From NCBI GenBank assembly GCA_033439685.1, contig JAUEDM010000007.1:1488001-1552000 (forward strand): 64,000 nucleotides of DNA, written 5' to 3'. This DNA comes from Apodospora peruviana. Its lineage: Eukaryota; Ascomycota; Sordariomycetes; Sordariales; Lasiosphaeriaceae. The position numbers were made by a program, and so were the translations under genes. The number at the start of each line of letters is the position of its first letter. The stretch's first letter is position 1. The notes beneath the pieces were generated by a model. It did no database searches, was not told where the DNA came from, and saw only the letters and a program-made list of their open reading frames with translations. Positions 1 to 9,981 of this stretch are shown here, in pieces.

Positions 1-105
1 TCACCGTCAACTTCCCGGTCAGTCCGGACCGCACGCACCGGTGCTCCATGGTCCAAGATCTCACAAGGTTGCAGCGGATCATGAGAAAGAAAACAATTCG
101 GATAA
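1..105. other. window edge, no gene seen
   Basis: Short stretch beyond the stop codon of the first gene. It would be the 3' flank of the ketopantoate-reductase-like gene. I see no coding or repeat signal in it. Confidence 0.5.
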
Positions 106-1506
106 TCAGCCGCGCCCCGCGGTGTCAGTGCTCCTGCCGGATTCCGAGATTGCATCTTGGTTATAGGCTGGGTTCGAGATATGAGCGTTGTTGATTGCAG
201 GGAAGTATCTGCCGAGTTGGTCGTCTTCCAGATTCAAGTCGTTTGCCACCATTTCGCAAATTGTTTTGTGGCTGGGTGCCTTCACACCCAGATATTCCGC
301 TGTATCAACGAACCACCCATTGAACTCTCTAATTTCAGTCTGTTTGCCGGAAGTAACGTCTTGCAACATGGAGCTGGTATTGTCCTTAACCTTCTCCCCT
401 ACGTGACGTAGCATCGCTCTGAGCTGTGCGGTTGAGAAGCGGTCTAGCAGTGCTTTCTTCGCCTCGTCAGTATCCGCCCGCCGCGTGGAGGATTCGGAAA
501 CAGCAACGAGATTGCGGCTACTCTCGTCTTGGACCAGTACCTGGAGGACGAGGCTGGCCTCATCCAGTAGCAAGTCCATAACCCTCTCCACTTGGCCCCC
601 CGGGTTAGAGAACAGAAGTCCATTTTTGCAACGTAGGAGAGCAGTCAGAGGGTTAATGATAGCGTTGACCACAAGTTTCTCAAGCTGAAGAACCCAAAGA
701 GCAGAGGTCGAAACCTTCCGGGCTGAGAGATAAGGCGCTCTCAAAATCTGGTCAACCAGGTATTCAGACTTGTCTTGTGTGTCGGGGTTCAGTAAGACCG
801 CCCCCATAGCAACGTTGGCAGGGGAGGCATGGAGGCTTCTAAATGGGCCGAGGGAGGTGACACCGTGGGTGGTAACGCAAACAAGCCAGTTCGGGTGCTG
901 CTTTGGCGGAAAGCGAGCGGCGTTGTACTTGACACCATTGGGCGGCCACAGCCTATTCATGCCATTCTGGACAAATGCTACGGTTGAGCTGGCGTCGAGG
1001 TAGCGACGCAGCCTGTCAGCCTGAGGAATGGCATCAGGAGCTTTTGTGGCAACGATGAGGTTTTGGATCTTGGCTCCATCACAGACCTCCCGGGCAAGAC
1101 CAAGCGGTGGCCGCTCTTCGGTCCACCACTCAACATCGAAGTCAGAGACGTGGTCACGGATCCCCTGACGGGTCATTTCGATGCCAGGGTCGGCGGTCCA
1201 TTGCTCCAAGAGGCTCTTCCGGTGGAAAACCAGAGTCACTGGTGCCTCGCCCAACTTTGCCAAAGAGGTGGCATAAAGCCGTCCGAGGTTCCCAACACCC
1301 AGAACGTAGATGCGTCTGCTCGAAGTCGGGGAGCTTGGTCGCCTCAATGATGCCCTTGGCACACTGGCTCGTCGATGTCCTTCCAAGTTCGCTGGAGTCC
1401 AGGAATACAGCTTGGGTCCAGCAGAGCTGTCGTGAATCAGGGATTGGAGCCATGAAGGAATGAGCTGCCGGCACTGGGCATGATGAATCGCTGTGGATGT
1501 CATCAT
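106..1506 (-). CDS. ketopantoate reductase-like protein (ApbA/PanE family)
   Basis: The protein resembles 2-dehydropantoate 2-reductases, NADPH-dependent enzymes of pantothenate and CoA synthesis. An uninterrupted frame gives 466 aa from the first ATG at 1506; further upstream the frame stays open but has no ATG. A Rossmann dinucleotide motif GVGNLG lies at residues 70-75, preceded by an Arg/Ser-rich leader that could be a mitochondrial presequence. The family's C-terminal signature is visible mid-protein, in a stretch reading KLVVNA followed by INPLTALL and CKNGLL. The protein is longer than typical PanE (about 300-380 aa) because of the N-terminal leader and linkers. Fungi carry several paralogues of this fold, some not in pantothenate synthesis, so the family is safe but the exact substrate is inference. 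It is transcribed divergently from the rad26 gene. No intron is needed. Confidence 0.8.
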   Translation of the reverse strand: MMTSTAIHHAQCRQLIPSWLQSLIHDSSAGPKLYSWTPANLEGHRRASVPRASLRRPSSPTSSRRIYVLGVGNLGRLYATSLAKLGEAPVTLVFHRKSLLEQWTADPGIEMTRQGIRDHVSDFDVEWWTEERPPLGLAREVCDGAKIQNLIVATKAPDAIPQADRLRRYLDASSTVAFVQNGMNRLWPPNGVKYNAARFPPKQHPNWLVCVTTHGVTSLGPFRSLHASPANVAMGAVLLNPDTQDKSEYLVDQILRAPYLSARKVSTSALWVLQLEKLVVNAIINPLTALLRCKNGLLFSNPGGQVERVMDLLLDEASLVLQVLVQDESSRNLVAVSESSTRRADTDEAKKALLDRFSTAQLRAMLRHVGEKVKDNTSSMLQDVTSGKQTEIREFNGWFVDTAEYLGVKAPSHKTICEMVANDLNLEDDQLGRYFPAINNAHISNPAYNQDAISESGRSTDTAGRG

Positions 1507-2367
1507 CACTGGCCGTGGTATATTCAGCTGAGGCGTACACCGCGGTGCTTTTGGTGGTTGTGAGATTTCAAGGTGGCGCGTAGATTTATGCAAAGAACAG
1601 GGGTTTAAGAAGGAGAAAAGGCATGTGTGGGCCGTAGATGAAGGTCTGTCATGCAGTGGTACGACGAGGTGGTTGAGAGGAGGTGAGGTGCCACTTTGCA
1701 AAGAGATGGATCAGGACTGGGAGACTAACCACCCCACAGGAATAATTCGCCTGCAAAAAAAAAAGCACGCATACACGTGTGCCAGAGAGTCTCAATTAGG
1801 GCCCTTGAGATACTTACTTGATTGAGACACTAGAAGTTGTTTGGTATCGCATGTTGGAAGTCGATCATGAGAAAGAGTGAATGGTGTCCAGTTTAGGTAG
1901 TTTAGTGCATACAGGTACCTACCTGGGTCCCTTAGCTTGCTGAGGTAATCCGCAATTGCCGCCAAAAGTAAATTGATTTCTTGGTCACCTGATAGCGTAC
2001 AGTACGCCTGCCACACCAGTTCGCGCCATCACCGCCGAGTGCGTCATCGTCCCTTGGTGCAGGCAACCTTGACTCGAGCTCTACCAGTTATTATCATCAA
2101 TTCACAACACTTTTTCCGTCTCTTGGTCTTCCTTCAATCCCAACACTCGCTCTCTACTCGAATAATACCTCTACGAAACTAGCATCGTGCAACTGCATTC
2201 CGTGGCTAACAATCACCTTGTTTGTGTTCATCTTCTCGACATTGCGCACCCCGCTACTCCCATCATTCTACTTCTTCCACAACTCCGACAGTGCATACCT
2301 TTCCCCTTCAGTTTACTGTTAACATTGCTCGGTTTACTTGAATGGCCTCGTCATTTGATATCCCACC
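1507..2367. promoter_or_regulatory. divergent intergenic region
   Basis: About 860 bp separate the ketopantoate-reductase-like ATG (minus strand) from the rad26 ATG (plus strand), so both promoters and leaders must lie here. The segment 2100-2340 is CT-rich on the plus strand (many ttcc, ctcc and cttc runs), typical of fungal transcription start regions just ahead of rad26. An A10 run sits at 1756-1765. No reliable TATA box was identified. Confidence 0.5.
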
Positions 2368-5300
2368 ATGAATTCCGATTCCCTTCCCCCCGATCCCGCC
2401 GTGGGACTTCCGGGAACCCCGTCCGACGTCGACCCAGCGGCCCCGTTCGAGCCCACGATGCCTCTGGATGAGGAGTCAGCCCTCAAGAATCTGACTGAAA
2501 GTGTCAGATACCAAGACGATCTCGAACGCGACATCAGTCTACAAGCAAACCGTGCCCTGATTGAAGCCGAGGACAAGAGAGACCAGAAGCGCATCGAGAA
2601 GGCGGAGCTGGCCAAAGCGAAGCTCGAGGTCCAGAAAAAGACGCAGCAGCAGAAGCTTCGGACCGCGCATGCCAATCCAACGGCGAGACTGCGTCTACAG
2701 CACGAAATTTCCCGCATTGATGCTGAAATTGAGCTCTGCGAAAAGGACATCGCCGACTGCAATGCCCGGATTGAGCAGCGGAACCAAGAAGGGACCGCCG
2801 CCGATGGCCTGTCGCCAGCCGCGGGCGGAAAGCTCCCTAACGAGACGCAACGCGAGTATCTTATCCGTACTGGCAAAATTACGCCCTTTGCAAAGATTGG
2901 AGGTCCTCGCCCCGACGGAATTGAAGGCGATCTTGCCGATGCCATCATCACGGCCGAAGACGAAGCCGTCGCAGAAGAGCTGGAGGAGCAAGTTGCCGAC
3001 GGCCCCCGCTCTCATCAGAACCTTAGACTTCCTGGCTTTTCTGAGGATAATGGCGATACCGCTCGAGCAGCCGAGTCCGAATTTTCACTACGCCCACGGA
3101 AGCGGAGAAGAGTCGAGTCAGCTGCCGCTTCCTCAGACAAGTTTGGCTCCGGCGAGTCTGCGTCGGAAGCAGCTACCCCTGAATCTTTAGCCTCTGATGA
3201 TATGGACATGACCGACCTCATGGTTGCACGCACCAACAAGCGAAAGAAGACCACCAAAGTCAACGAGGACAAGGTTGATTTGAGCGGTATCGATGACGGG
3301 AACGAGGATGTCTACCAAAACAGACTTGAAGACTGGGTCGATCGAAGAAGTCGAGCTAGACTTCGTCGCCGAGAAGCATTGGGTCAGACTGGTGATGCGG
3401 CAGTCGGTGAAGAGGAATGGTTTAAGCCATCTCCGGAGGAACCCGACCACCAGTTCAATGACGGACTCAAGCTGCCGGGAGACATCTACCCCTCACTCTT
3501 CGACTATCAAAAGACTGGCGTGCAGTGGCTGGCTGAGCTTTATTCTCAGCAAGTTGGGGGCATCATCGGTGACGAGATGGGTCTGGGCAAGACGGTCCAG
3601 CTGATATCCTTTGTGGCAGCCTTGCACTATAGCAAAATGCTTACCAAACCTGTCATTGTCGTCGCGCCTGCCACTGTCCTGCGGCAGTGGGTGAACGAGT
3701 TTCACCGCTGGTGGCCGCCTCTCCGGGTGTCGATCCTCCACTCGTCAGGAAGCGGTATGCTCAACGTACGCAATGAGGGTGAGATTGAAGACCAGGGAGA
3801 TGAGTGGGATGACGAGAAGCCCAGAAAGTCCAGCAAGGCGGCTAGGAATATCGTTGACCGAGTGGTCAAGCATGGCCACGTGCTGGTCACTACCTACGCG
3901 GGCCTTCAGACATATAGCGACGTTCTGATTCCCGTGGATTGGGGATATGCCGTCCTCGACGAAGGGCACAAGATTCGAAATCCCAATACGGCCATCACGA
4001 TTTACTGCAAGGAGTTGCGAACTCCCAACCGGGTGATTCTCTCTGGCACCCCGATGCAGAACAATCTGACAGAGCTCTGGTCTCTGTTAGATTTTATCTA
4101 TCCCATGCGCCTTGGCACTCTGGTTGCATTCCGAAACCAATTCGAGATTCCCATCAGGCTCGGAGGCTACGCCAACGCGACGAACCTCCAGGTGATGACA
4201 GCGCAGAAATGTGCCGAGACCTTGAAGGAGACCATTAGCCCCTATCTCCTGCAGCGGTTAAAGGTGGACGTGGCAGCCGACCTGCCCAAGAAAAGCGAGC
4301 AGGTGCTTTTCTGCAAGCTATCCCAGTCACAAAGAGATGCGTACGTGATGTTTCTAAGGTCAGACGAAATGGCATCGATTCTTAACAGGACGCGCCAGTC
4401 TCTGTACGGAATAGACATCCTACGCAAGATATGCAACCATCCAGATTTGCTCAACCCGCGGCTGAAAAATCAACCCGGCTACAAATGGGGTAGTACTAGC
4501 AAGTCGGGGAAGATGGCGGTCGTCAAGTCGTTGTTGCCCATGTGGAAACATCTTGGGCACAAGACATTGTTGTTCTGTCAGGGCATCCAGATGCTGGACA
4601 TCATCGAGGCCTTTATCAGGCGACAGGGTGACATATGCCACATTCGCATGGACGGCACCACGCCCGTGAAGCAGCGGCAGACGCTCGTCGACCAGTTCAA
4701 CAACGATCCTGAGCTAGATGTTTTCCTGCTGACAACGAAAGTCGGGGGACTCGGTGTCAATCTGACGGGAGCGAATCGTGTCATCATCTTTGATCCCGAC
4801 TGGAATCCATCCACCGATGTCCAGGCCAGAGAGCGCGCCTGGCGTCTGGGACAGAAGAGGGAGGTCACCATCTACAGGCTAATGACCGCGGGGACAATCG
4901 AGGAAAAGATCTATCATCGCCAGATCTTCAAGCAGTTTCTGTCCAACAAGGTCTTGAAAGACCCCAAACAACAGACGTCCTTCAATCTGAGCGATTTGCA
5001 TGATCTCTTCAGCCTCAATTCGTATGAGGATGGCAAGACGGAGACGAGCGAGCTCTTCGCCGGCAGCGAGGTCCAGGGCAAGAAGCGAGCTGGGCCTAGT
5101 GAGTTCATATTGCCGGGTACCGATGGCGTCGCCCTCCGGCAGCGACCGGTTAGATCCACGGTGGACGGGGATTCGAAAAAGGCGGGTGAAAAGGTTGAAA
5201 AGGAGGGTGATCTCCATACCATTGACGGAGTCGCGGGAGTCGAGGCATACCAGGGCGAACCGGAAGTTCCAGCAAATGAAGAGGATCGTCTCATGGAGGG

Positions 5301-5862
5301 ACTCTTTGCAAAGTCAGTACACAGTGCGCTCGAACACGACGAGATCATCAATGGCAAGAAGGCTGTCAAGGCGGATCGTAAGATGCTCCAGCTCGAAGCA
5401 AACCGAGTCGCCGCGCAGGCGGCTTTGAGCCTCCGGCGCGCAGCCGAGGCGGCCCGCCAGGTCCCGATTGGCACGGTGACGTGGACGGGGGAGTACGGAG
5501 AAGCTGGCCGTCCGACGAATGTGCGCCGCGGACGTGGCGGTCCTAGTTCGACTGCCATTATGGGTGGTATTTCGGATCGTCAGGGCCTAGCCTCGGGGAG
5601 TGGAAGCAGTTCCCGGTCTGGGACGCTGGGCCCGGCTGAGCGCAATCTCAAGGCGAAGGACTTTGAGAAGATGATTCCGGGGTTTGTAAAGCGACATGGA
5701 GGCCAGGTGCCGTCCAAGCTCTTGGTCGATCACTTCAACCGCTATTGCTCGACGCCCGAGATAGCGAGGCAGTTCAAGGCGGCACTATCAAAGGTCGGTA
5801 AGATGGAGCAGCGCGGGTCGAGCATGCGGGCGATTTGGACTCTTAGACCAGAGTACCAGTGA
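2368..5862 (+). CDS. rad26: DNA repair and recombination ATPase Rad26 (CSB/ERCC6)
   Basis: This is a SNF2-family translocase of transcription-coupled nucleotide excision repair. It acts on RNA polymerase II stalled at DNA lesions in the nucleus. A single exon encodes 1164 aa; the start is the first ATG and has a good CCACC context. The order is: an N-terminal helical segment (residues about 30-75, rich in Glu, Lys and Arg), an acidic/basic linker with a KRKK-type nuclear signal, then the ATPase core. Walker A DEMGLGKT is near residue 402, Walker B DEGH near 531 and SGTPMQNN near 560. The helicase C domain has TTKVGGLGVNLT near 788 and QARERAWRLGQKREV near 819. The insertion layout and the IYHRQIFKQFLSNKVLKDPKQ-type segment (trimmed here) after the core are typical of Rad26/CSB rather than Swi2 or Rad54. 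The C-terminal 150 residues resemble the winged-helix/ubiquitin-binding end of CSB. No disruption is seen. Confidence 0.95.
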   Translation: MNSDSLPPDPAVGLPGTPSDVDPAAPFEPTMPLDEESALKNLTESVRYQDDLERDISLQANRALIEAEDKRDQKRIEKAELAKAKLEVQKKTQQQKLRTAHANPTARLRLQHEISRIDAEIELCEKDIADCNARIEQRNQEGTAADGLSPAAGGKLPNETQREYLIRTGKITPFAKIGGPRPDGIEGDLADAIITAEDEAVAEELEEQVADGPRSHQNLRLPGFSEDNGDTARAAESEFSLRPRKRRRVESAAASSDKFGSGESASEAATPESLASDDMDMTDLMVARTNKRKKTTKVNEDKVDLSGIDDGNEDVYQNRLEDWVDRRSRARLRRREALGQTGDAAVGEEEWFKPSPEEPDHQFNDGLKLPGDIYPSLFDYQKTGVQWLAELYSQQVGGIIGDEMGLGKTVQLISFVAALHYSKMLTKPVIVVAPATVLRQWVNEFHRWWPPLRVSILHSSGSGMLNVRNEGEIEDQGDEWDDEKPRKSSKAARNIVDRVVKHGHVLVTTYAGLQTYSDVLIPVDWGYAVLDEGHKIRNPNTAITIYCKELRTPNRVILSGTPMQNNLTELWSLLDFIYPMRLGTLVAFRNQFEIPIRLGGYANATNLQVMTAQKCAETLKETISPYLLQRLKVDVAADLPKKSEQVLFCKLSQSQRDAYVMFLRSDEMASILNRTRQSLYGIDILRKICNHPDLLNPRLKNQPGYKWGSTSKSGKMAVVKSLLPMWKHLGHKTLLFCQGIQMLDIIEAFIRRQGDICHIRMDGTTPVKQRQTLVDQFNNDPELDVFLLTTKVGGLGVNLTGANRVIIFDPDWNPSTDVQARERAWRLGQKREVTIYRLMTAGTIEEKIYHRQIFKQFLSNKVLKDPKQQTSFNLSDLHDLFSLNSYEDGKTETSELFAGSEVQGKKRAGPSEFILPGTDGVALRQRPVRSTVDGDSKKAGEKVEKEGDLHTIDGVAGVEAYQGEPEVPANEEDRLMEGLFAKSVHSALEHDEIINGKKAVKADRKMLQLEANRVAAQAALSLRRAAEAARQVPIGTVTWTGEYGEAGRPTNVRRGRGGPSSTAIMGGISDRQGLASGSGSSSRSGTLGPAERNLKAKDFEKMIPGFVKRHGGQVPSKLLVDHFNRYCSTPEIARQFKAALSKVGKMEQRGSSMRAIWTLRPEYQ

Positions 5863-6862
5863 TGCATTCTGGCAGCGTTAACCTGCTGCTTTACTCGTCA
5901 TCCTCTTTCTGGTCTGGGTGGGACTGGGATCTGGTTGCCAGTACATGTTGAAATGAATCATGATACGGATAGCTGAGCTATCATTTTTCTCGTTTGCTTT
6001 TGCTACGATGGCCTCTCTATAGAGAATACGTTCGGCGTTATTTAGGTATAGCGCAAGGACAAGAGCAGCATCCGGTGGGTTTTCGAGGTTGAAACTGTCT
6101 GCCTCACAGCATTGATGATCTCAAATGAAATGACGATGGAGGCTATATACAGGACAGGAATGGAACAAGTCATGCGGATATTGAGTCCATAGGTTTTTCA
6201 AAATGCGAGGCTCCCTGTATACAAACACTGTGGATGGATTTGATACGTATCGCACGGTGCTACCTACGGACGAAGTTCCGGGAGTAAGGGTGATGCGTTC
6301 CCGGAATTGGATCCCCGAACCCCGTCCCGCGCGGCTACCTTAGCTTAGCAAGCTGAATCTCGGATCCCGCGTCACGCCGCAACAGTGGCACTCTCGGACC
6401 CCGAGCTGAAGCCCATTTTTCCTCCTCGGTTTCTCGAAGCCGCGCGGTTAGTGAATCTTAGAAGCTTGTATGTACCTTGAAATTGTATTGTTAGCAAAAA
6501 GACTATACAGATTAAAGCTATCACCAAGGTGTTGCCTTCACTCTTTTCCTCTTTCCAAGTTCCTCCGTCCGTCGGCTGGATTTCAGATGCTATTATTACG
6601 GTCCCGGATCCCACCGCCCCCGCCGCTCACTGCTGCTGTTGCAGCTGCCGCAAGAACGAGATTGGAGTCAGCCCACGTCGCCAACACTGCTCGCGCTCTC
6701 ACTCTGCACCGTTGCCAACAACTTCACAACAACAGTTTTATCACTACCAGCCCTAACTCTGCCCGCGGTTTTACCACTCGGTGCCATTGCTATTCTCATC
6801 ATCCGCAAGCACCAATAATAACAAATCATACGCAAAAACAGCAAACTCGGCAGCTGCGTGCA
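5863..6862. other. intergenic: rad26 3' flank and hemerythrin gene 5' region
   Basis: A 1-kb gap between two plus-strand genes. From about 6470 onward the hemerythrin frame is open upstream of the chosen ATG, including an ATG at 6587, so the right-hand 275 bp may be coding in a longer isoform. Otherwise I see no gene here. Confidence 0.4.
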
Positions 6863-7492
6863 ATGTCCGACTCTGCAGCAGCTAGCGGATCCGCTTCAGG
6901 GGCTGGGTCCAACCCGGACCCGGCGGTGGCCCCGAAGAAGCCAAGCCCCGGCGGTAGCGAAGCGGCGGCGGAACAACCCCTACCGCCCCTAACACCCGAG
7001 CATTTCCGCGTTTACAACCGGCTGGCCGAGCAGATGGACTACTTCCACAACCACTTCCGCGAGATGTGGACGACGCTCTACACGGCCTGCACCAACGGCC
7101 GGCGGCCTCCGGGAACGTCGCTGCGCCAGTTCATCGACGAAGGACTCCGGTTGACGCAGTACCTCGAGGCCCACCACAGCATCGAGGAGTCGTATCTCTA
7201 CCCGCTGCTGGCGCGCAAGATGCCGCAGTTCAAGACCACCGGCCGCCACAAGAACGACTGCGAGCTACTGAAGCAGCACCAGCAGATTCACGAGGGGATG
7301 GACGTGTTTGTTGCCTACCTCCAGGCGTGCAAGAACCGCGAGACGGAGCTTGAGCTGAGTGTGCTCAAAGAGAAGATGGATCTGTGGGGGGAGGTGCTGA
7401 TGAAGCACCTGGATCAGGAAGTGAAGGAGCTGGAGGCGGACGTGATGAGGCGGTACTGGACGATGGACGAGGTAAAGGCTTTTCCGATTTAG
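6863..7492 (+). CDS. hemerythrin HHE-domain protein
   Basis: The 209-aa protein carries one hemerythrin-like four-helix bundle that would bind a di-iron centre. Family members sense or store oxygen, nitric oxide or iron, and the role here is unknown. From the ATG at 6863, residues 1-42 are a low-complexity Ala/Gly/Pro leader. Candidate metal ligands are H62 and H64 in helix 1, the HHxxEE motif at 104-109, H139 and H143 in the HQQIHEGMD segment, and H182 and E186 in HLDQE. All blocks of the family are present and in order. The chosen start has the better context. The frame also stays open upstream through an ATG at 6587, which would add 92 residues rich in Arg, Ala and Ser that look like a mitochondrial presequence. 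No intron is needed. Confidence 0.82.
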   Translation: MSDSAAASGSASGAGSNPDPAVAPKKPSPGGSEAAAEQPLPPLTPEHFRVYNRLAEQMDYFHNHFREMWTTLYTACTNGRRPPGTSLRQFIDEGLRLTQYLEAHHSIEESYLYPLLARKMPQFKTTGRHKNDCELLKQHQQIHEGMDVFVAYLQACKNRETELELSVLKEKMDLWGEVLMKHLDQEVKELEADVMRRYWTMDEVKAFPI

Positions 7493-7953
7493 AAGTTGAA
7501 AGTTTACATGAGAGGTTGGCACACATATGTGTGTGCGCGCTTTGGTTACTCACGAAGAGACAGTCCATGATTGCTTTTTTGTTGTTTTTATTCTGGAGTT
7601 TCTTTTAAACAAAACTATGAAAAAGGAGAAACTAAATCGCTCCGGAACCCCCAAAGAAGTCCAAACCGCGGACCTCCCCCATCTGATTCTTTTGCATGTG
7701 TGAGGACCAAGTTAACCCGAGGTGGCGACGGGCCCAAAGACGACGCAGCTATCCACATATACCGCTGCTCTTTCGATCCCTTGCACCGAGAGGTTCGGGG
7801 TTGAAAGCATGTCTCCAGAATGCCAGCCAGCTGAAGGGTATCGTGGTACGAAGACAGAATCGAGGTATGCACCTGCCTGCCGCAAATATAATGATGCGAA
7901 GATCTTCTCACGTAATGAAAGCACCTTTTCCTCTATGCCCGCTCTAGTAAGAA
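7493..7953. other. convergent intergenic region
   Basis: This lies between the 3' end of the hemerythrin gene (plus) and the 3' end of the Cys-rich gene (minus). The Cys-rich gene ends at a GAG TAG that overlaps a good donor (GGTGAGT, minus strand, near 7953-7960). It could therefore splice into this gap and end up to about 240 bp further left, but I see no conserved-looking extra exon. Confidence 0.35.
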
Positions 7954-9981
7954 CTACTCACCGCCTGATCTGGCCAACTCGATCAACTTATCCAACCCAG
8001 ATACAGCTTCGTCTTGGTCGCCCACCAAGGTCTCCTCCTCTTCGTCCACATGCACAACCACGTCTGGGGTTCCGGTTTCAATCGCCTCTTCAGTCAACGC
8101 AACGCCAACTCTATCATCCGCTGTCTCAACGACGCCATCGGCCAGTATGTGCCTCAAGTCCCCCATCGAGATTTTGCCCTTGGCAAACAGAAACTCTTCG
8201 TCTAAGTTTGGCCTCGGCAGTGGGGTGTTGCAGGCGAGCTTATACGTCTCTTCGGTCACATGCCGGGGTAGGAAGAGCCCGACATCGCACATTTCCTCTG
8301 GTTGGTAGCCATCATGGCAGTGGACATGGCTGTGGGATATGCTACGTGGTGATGAAACGAACGAAAAGACTCGGGTCCTAACCAGTACGTTTGTTTTGAG
8401 TGAGTCGGGACTTCGTCCGTAGTATGGAGGAGTATCGGATCTGTTCTTAACAAACCTTGGCTCGTCATCGGCCACCTGTGCCAACTCGGGTGCCGGCGTT
8501 GAAGGTGGCGACCAGGGAGGGCGTATGACTGGAACAATTTTTGGCTGTGGAGAGGTGTCATTAGATGCCTGATGGTTAAAACTTTCCTCATCAAGCCCAG
8601 CCGGTGCAACGACTCCCAGTGGTAACGCCAGATCCGGAGCAGCAGCTGTATCGTCGGAATCCTCGTCTGTAACATCAAGCAGCTCGTCGGCAATATCATG
8701 AAGCTCGTCGGCAATGTTCCGAAGCTCGTCGGCAATATCAACAAGCTTGTCGGCAATATAAACAACCTCGTCGGTGTTATCGGGAGACTCGTTGCCAGAG
8801 CTGTCGGCCACATTTGCCTGGGGCGCACTGTCCGAATGCCCATCAATAACAGCGTCCGGGTCCTCCCACGTGTAGGCAACATACCCATTGTTGCTTTCAA
8901 CCTTGGCATACCACTTTGAAGGGTGATGGCGGGGCTGTGCGGAATTAGATGATTCTTGTTCTCCATGGGGAGGATGGGTAGTTCAACTTGCCATTGGGAC
9001 CGGCCGATAGCCAATCTTCCTGACTATTTCCGGGTCTGCAATTGGCCTGGATCGTTTCAAGTTAAAGGCAAATCCCGTTGCCAAACTCGGCTTGATTTCG
9101 CCTTTCAAGACGGCGTTGAGGCCCAACATAGCTTTGTCGTGGCCGACGTAGTTACAGTGATGGCAGAACTTTTGGGCGCACTCGTACTTCTCATCGGGCA
9201 TCCAGGGCCTGTTGTCATCGGGATATTTGAGCCCGTATTCATTGCACGTCGGATGATCCGTCGGCCGGCTGCGGTCTTCAGCTATTTTCCTTTGAACCTG
9301 CCATCTATGTCAGCGGAAGTGCATCCCGTTATCTGGCCAGGGCCGGGAGGTTACGTTTGCGCGTTGTTCAAGTATTGTGTCTACCTGGTCACGGGTGTAC
9401 GAGGACAGTTGCTCCGGGGTGATCTCGTTGAAAAAGGCGCCGGGCTCGCGGCGAATATCGGGTCCGTACTTGCCCAGTGTCATCTCCTTGGCAAAAGCGT
9501 TTCCAATCTCATCGAAAGCAACCTGCTGCCCTTTTGCCCTAGCGTCCATGATCAAAGCCTCTCTGTCCATAGTGCAGCGATACAGCCACCCAAACTGGGC
9601 AGGGCGCTTGCACCGATCGCATGCAAGGTCATGGCCGTATACTCGTGTCACCATTGAGTGGGTGCATCTCGGCTCCCATCCTCGCTGCGGCGCCTGCATT
9701 AGCACCCAGTGATTAACGACGAAGGCCGAGAGTGGGACAGGGAGAAGACCGAATGAAGTTCTCGGCTGAGGAAGCGGTCGTCCTCCGGGTGGGTTGGGGC
9801 TCTGATCGCTCGAGCTGGGGGTGGTGGCATCGGTGATTTGTCGCGGGCGGACGAGGTTGAAGGCAACGTCTTTGGCGGTAGTCACTGCTGAACCCATCGT
9901 GGTGTTGTCGATGTCAGGGTAAGTGCTTCCCGTTTCGTCGGTCGGTGTGGGAAGGTGAGCGGTGGATGCTTCTTCACACAT
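7954..9981 (-). CDS. unrecognised Cys/His-rich protein with IADEL repeats, three exons
   Basis: I do not recognise this protein. Three minus-strand stretches in the same frame, each ended by an in-frame stop, join if two introns are removed: 9298-9354 and 8935-8991. Both are exactly 57 nt and phase 0. The exons are 9981-9355, 9297-8992 and 8934-7954, giving 637 aa from the first ATG. The first intron has GTAACC, branch CTGAC and end GGCAG. The second has GCAAGT, branch CTAAT and end CACAG, so it looks like a GC-AG intron. The N-terminal half has a Cys/His set that could bind zinc: CTHS, LACDRC and YRCT in exon 1, then TCNE, YEC and FCHHC in exon 2. A motif AFNLxRxRxIxD occurs twice. Exon 3 holds a heptad series (IADEL-like, five copies) and an acidic C-terminus. 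No signal peptide or membrane segment is evident. The codons read as coding across all three parts, so I consider the gene real and function unknown. Confidence 0.72.
8681..8781. repeat. 21-bp in-frame tandem repeat in the Cys-rich gene
   Basis: Four copies of a 21-bp unit based on agctcgtcggcaatatcaac (8681-8764), followed by a partial fifth copy to about 8781 and a degenerate copy before it. The unit is a multiple of three and encodes heptapeptides of the IADEL(x)(x) type, which would form a short amphipathic helical stretch. Copies differ at a few third-position and second-position bases. Confidence 0.85.
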
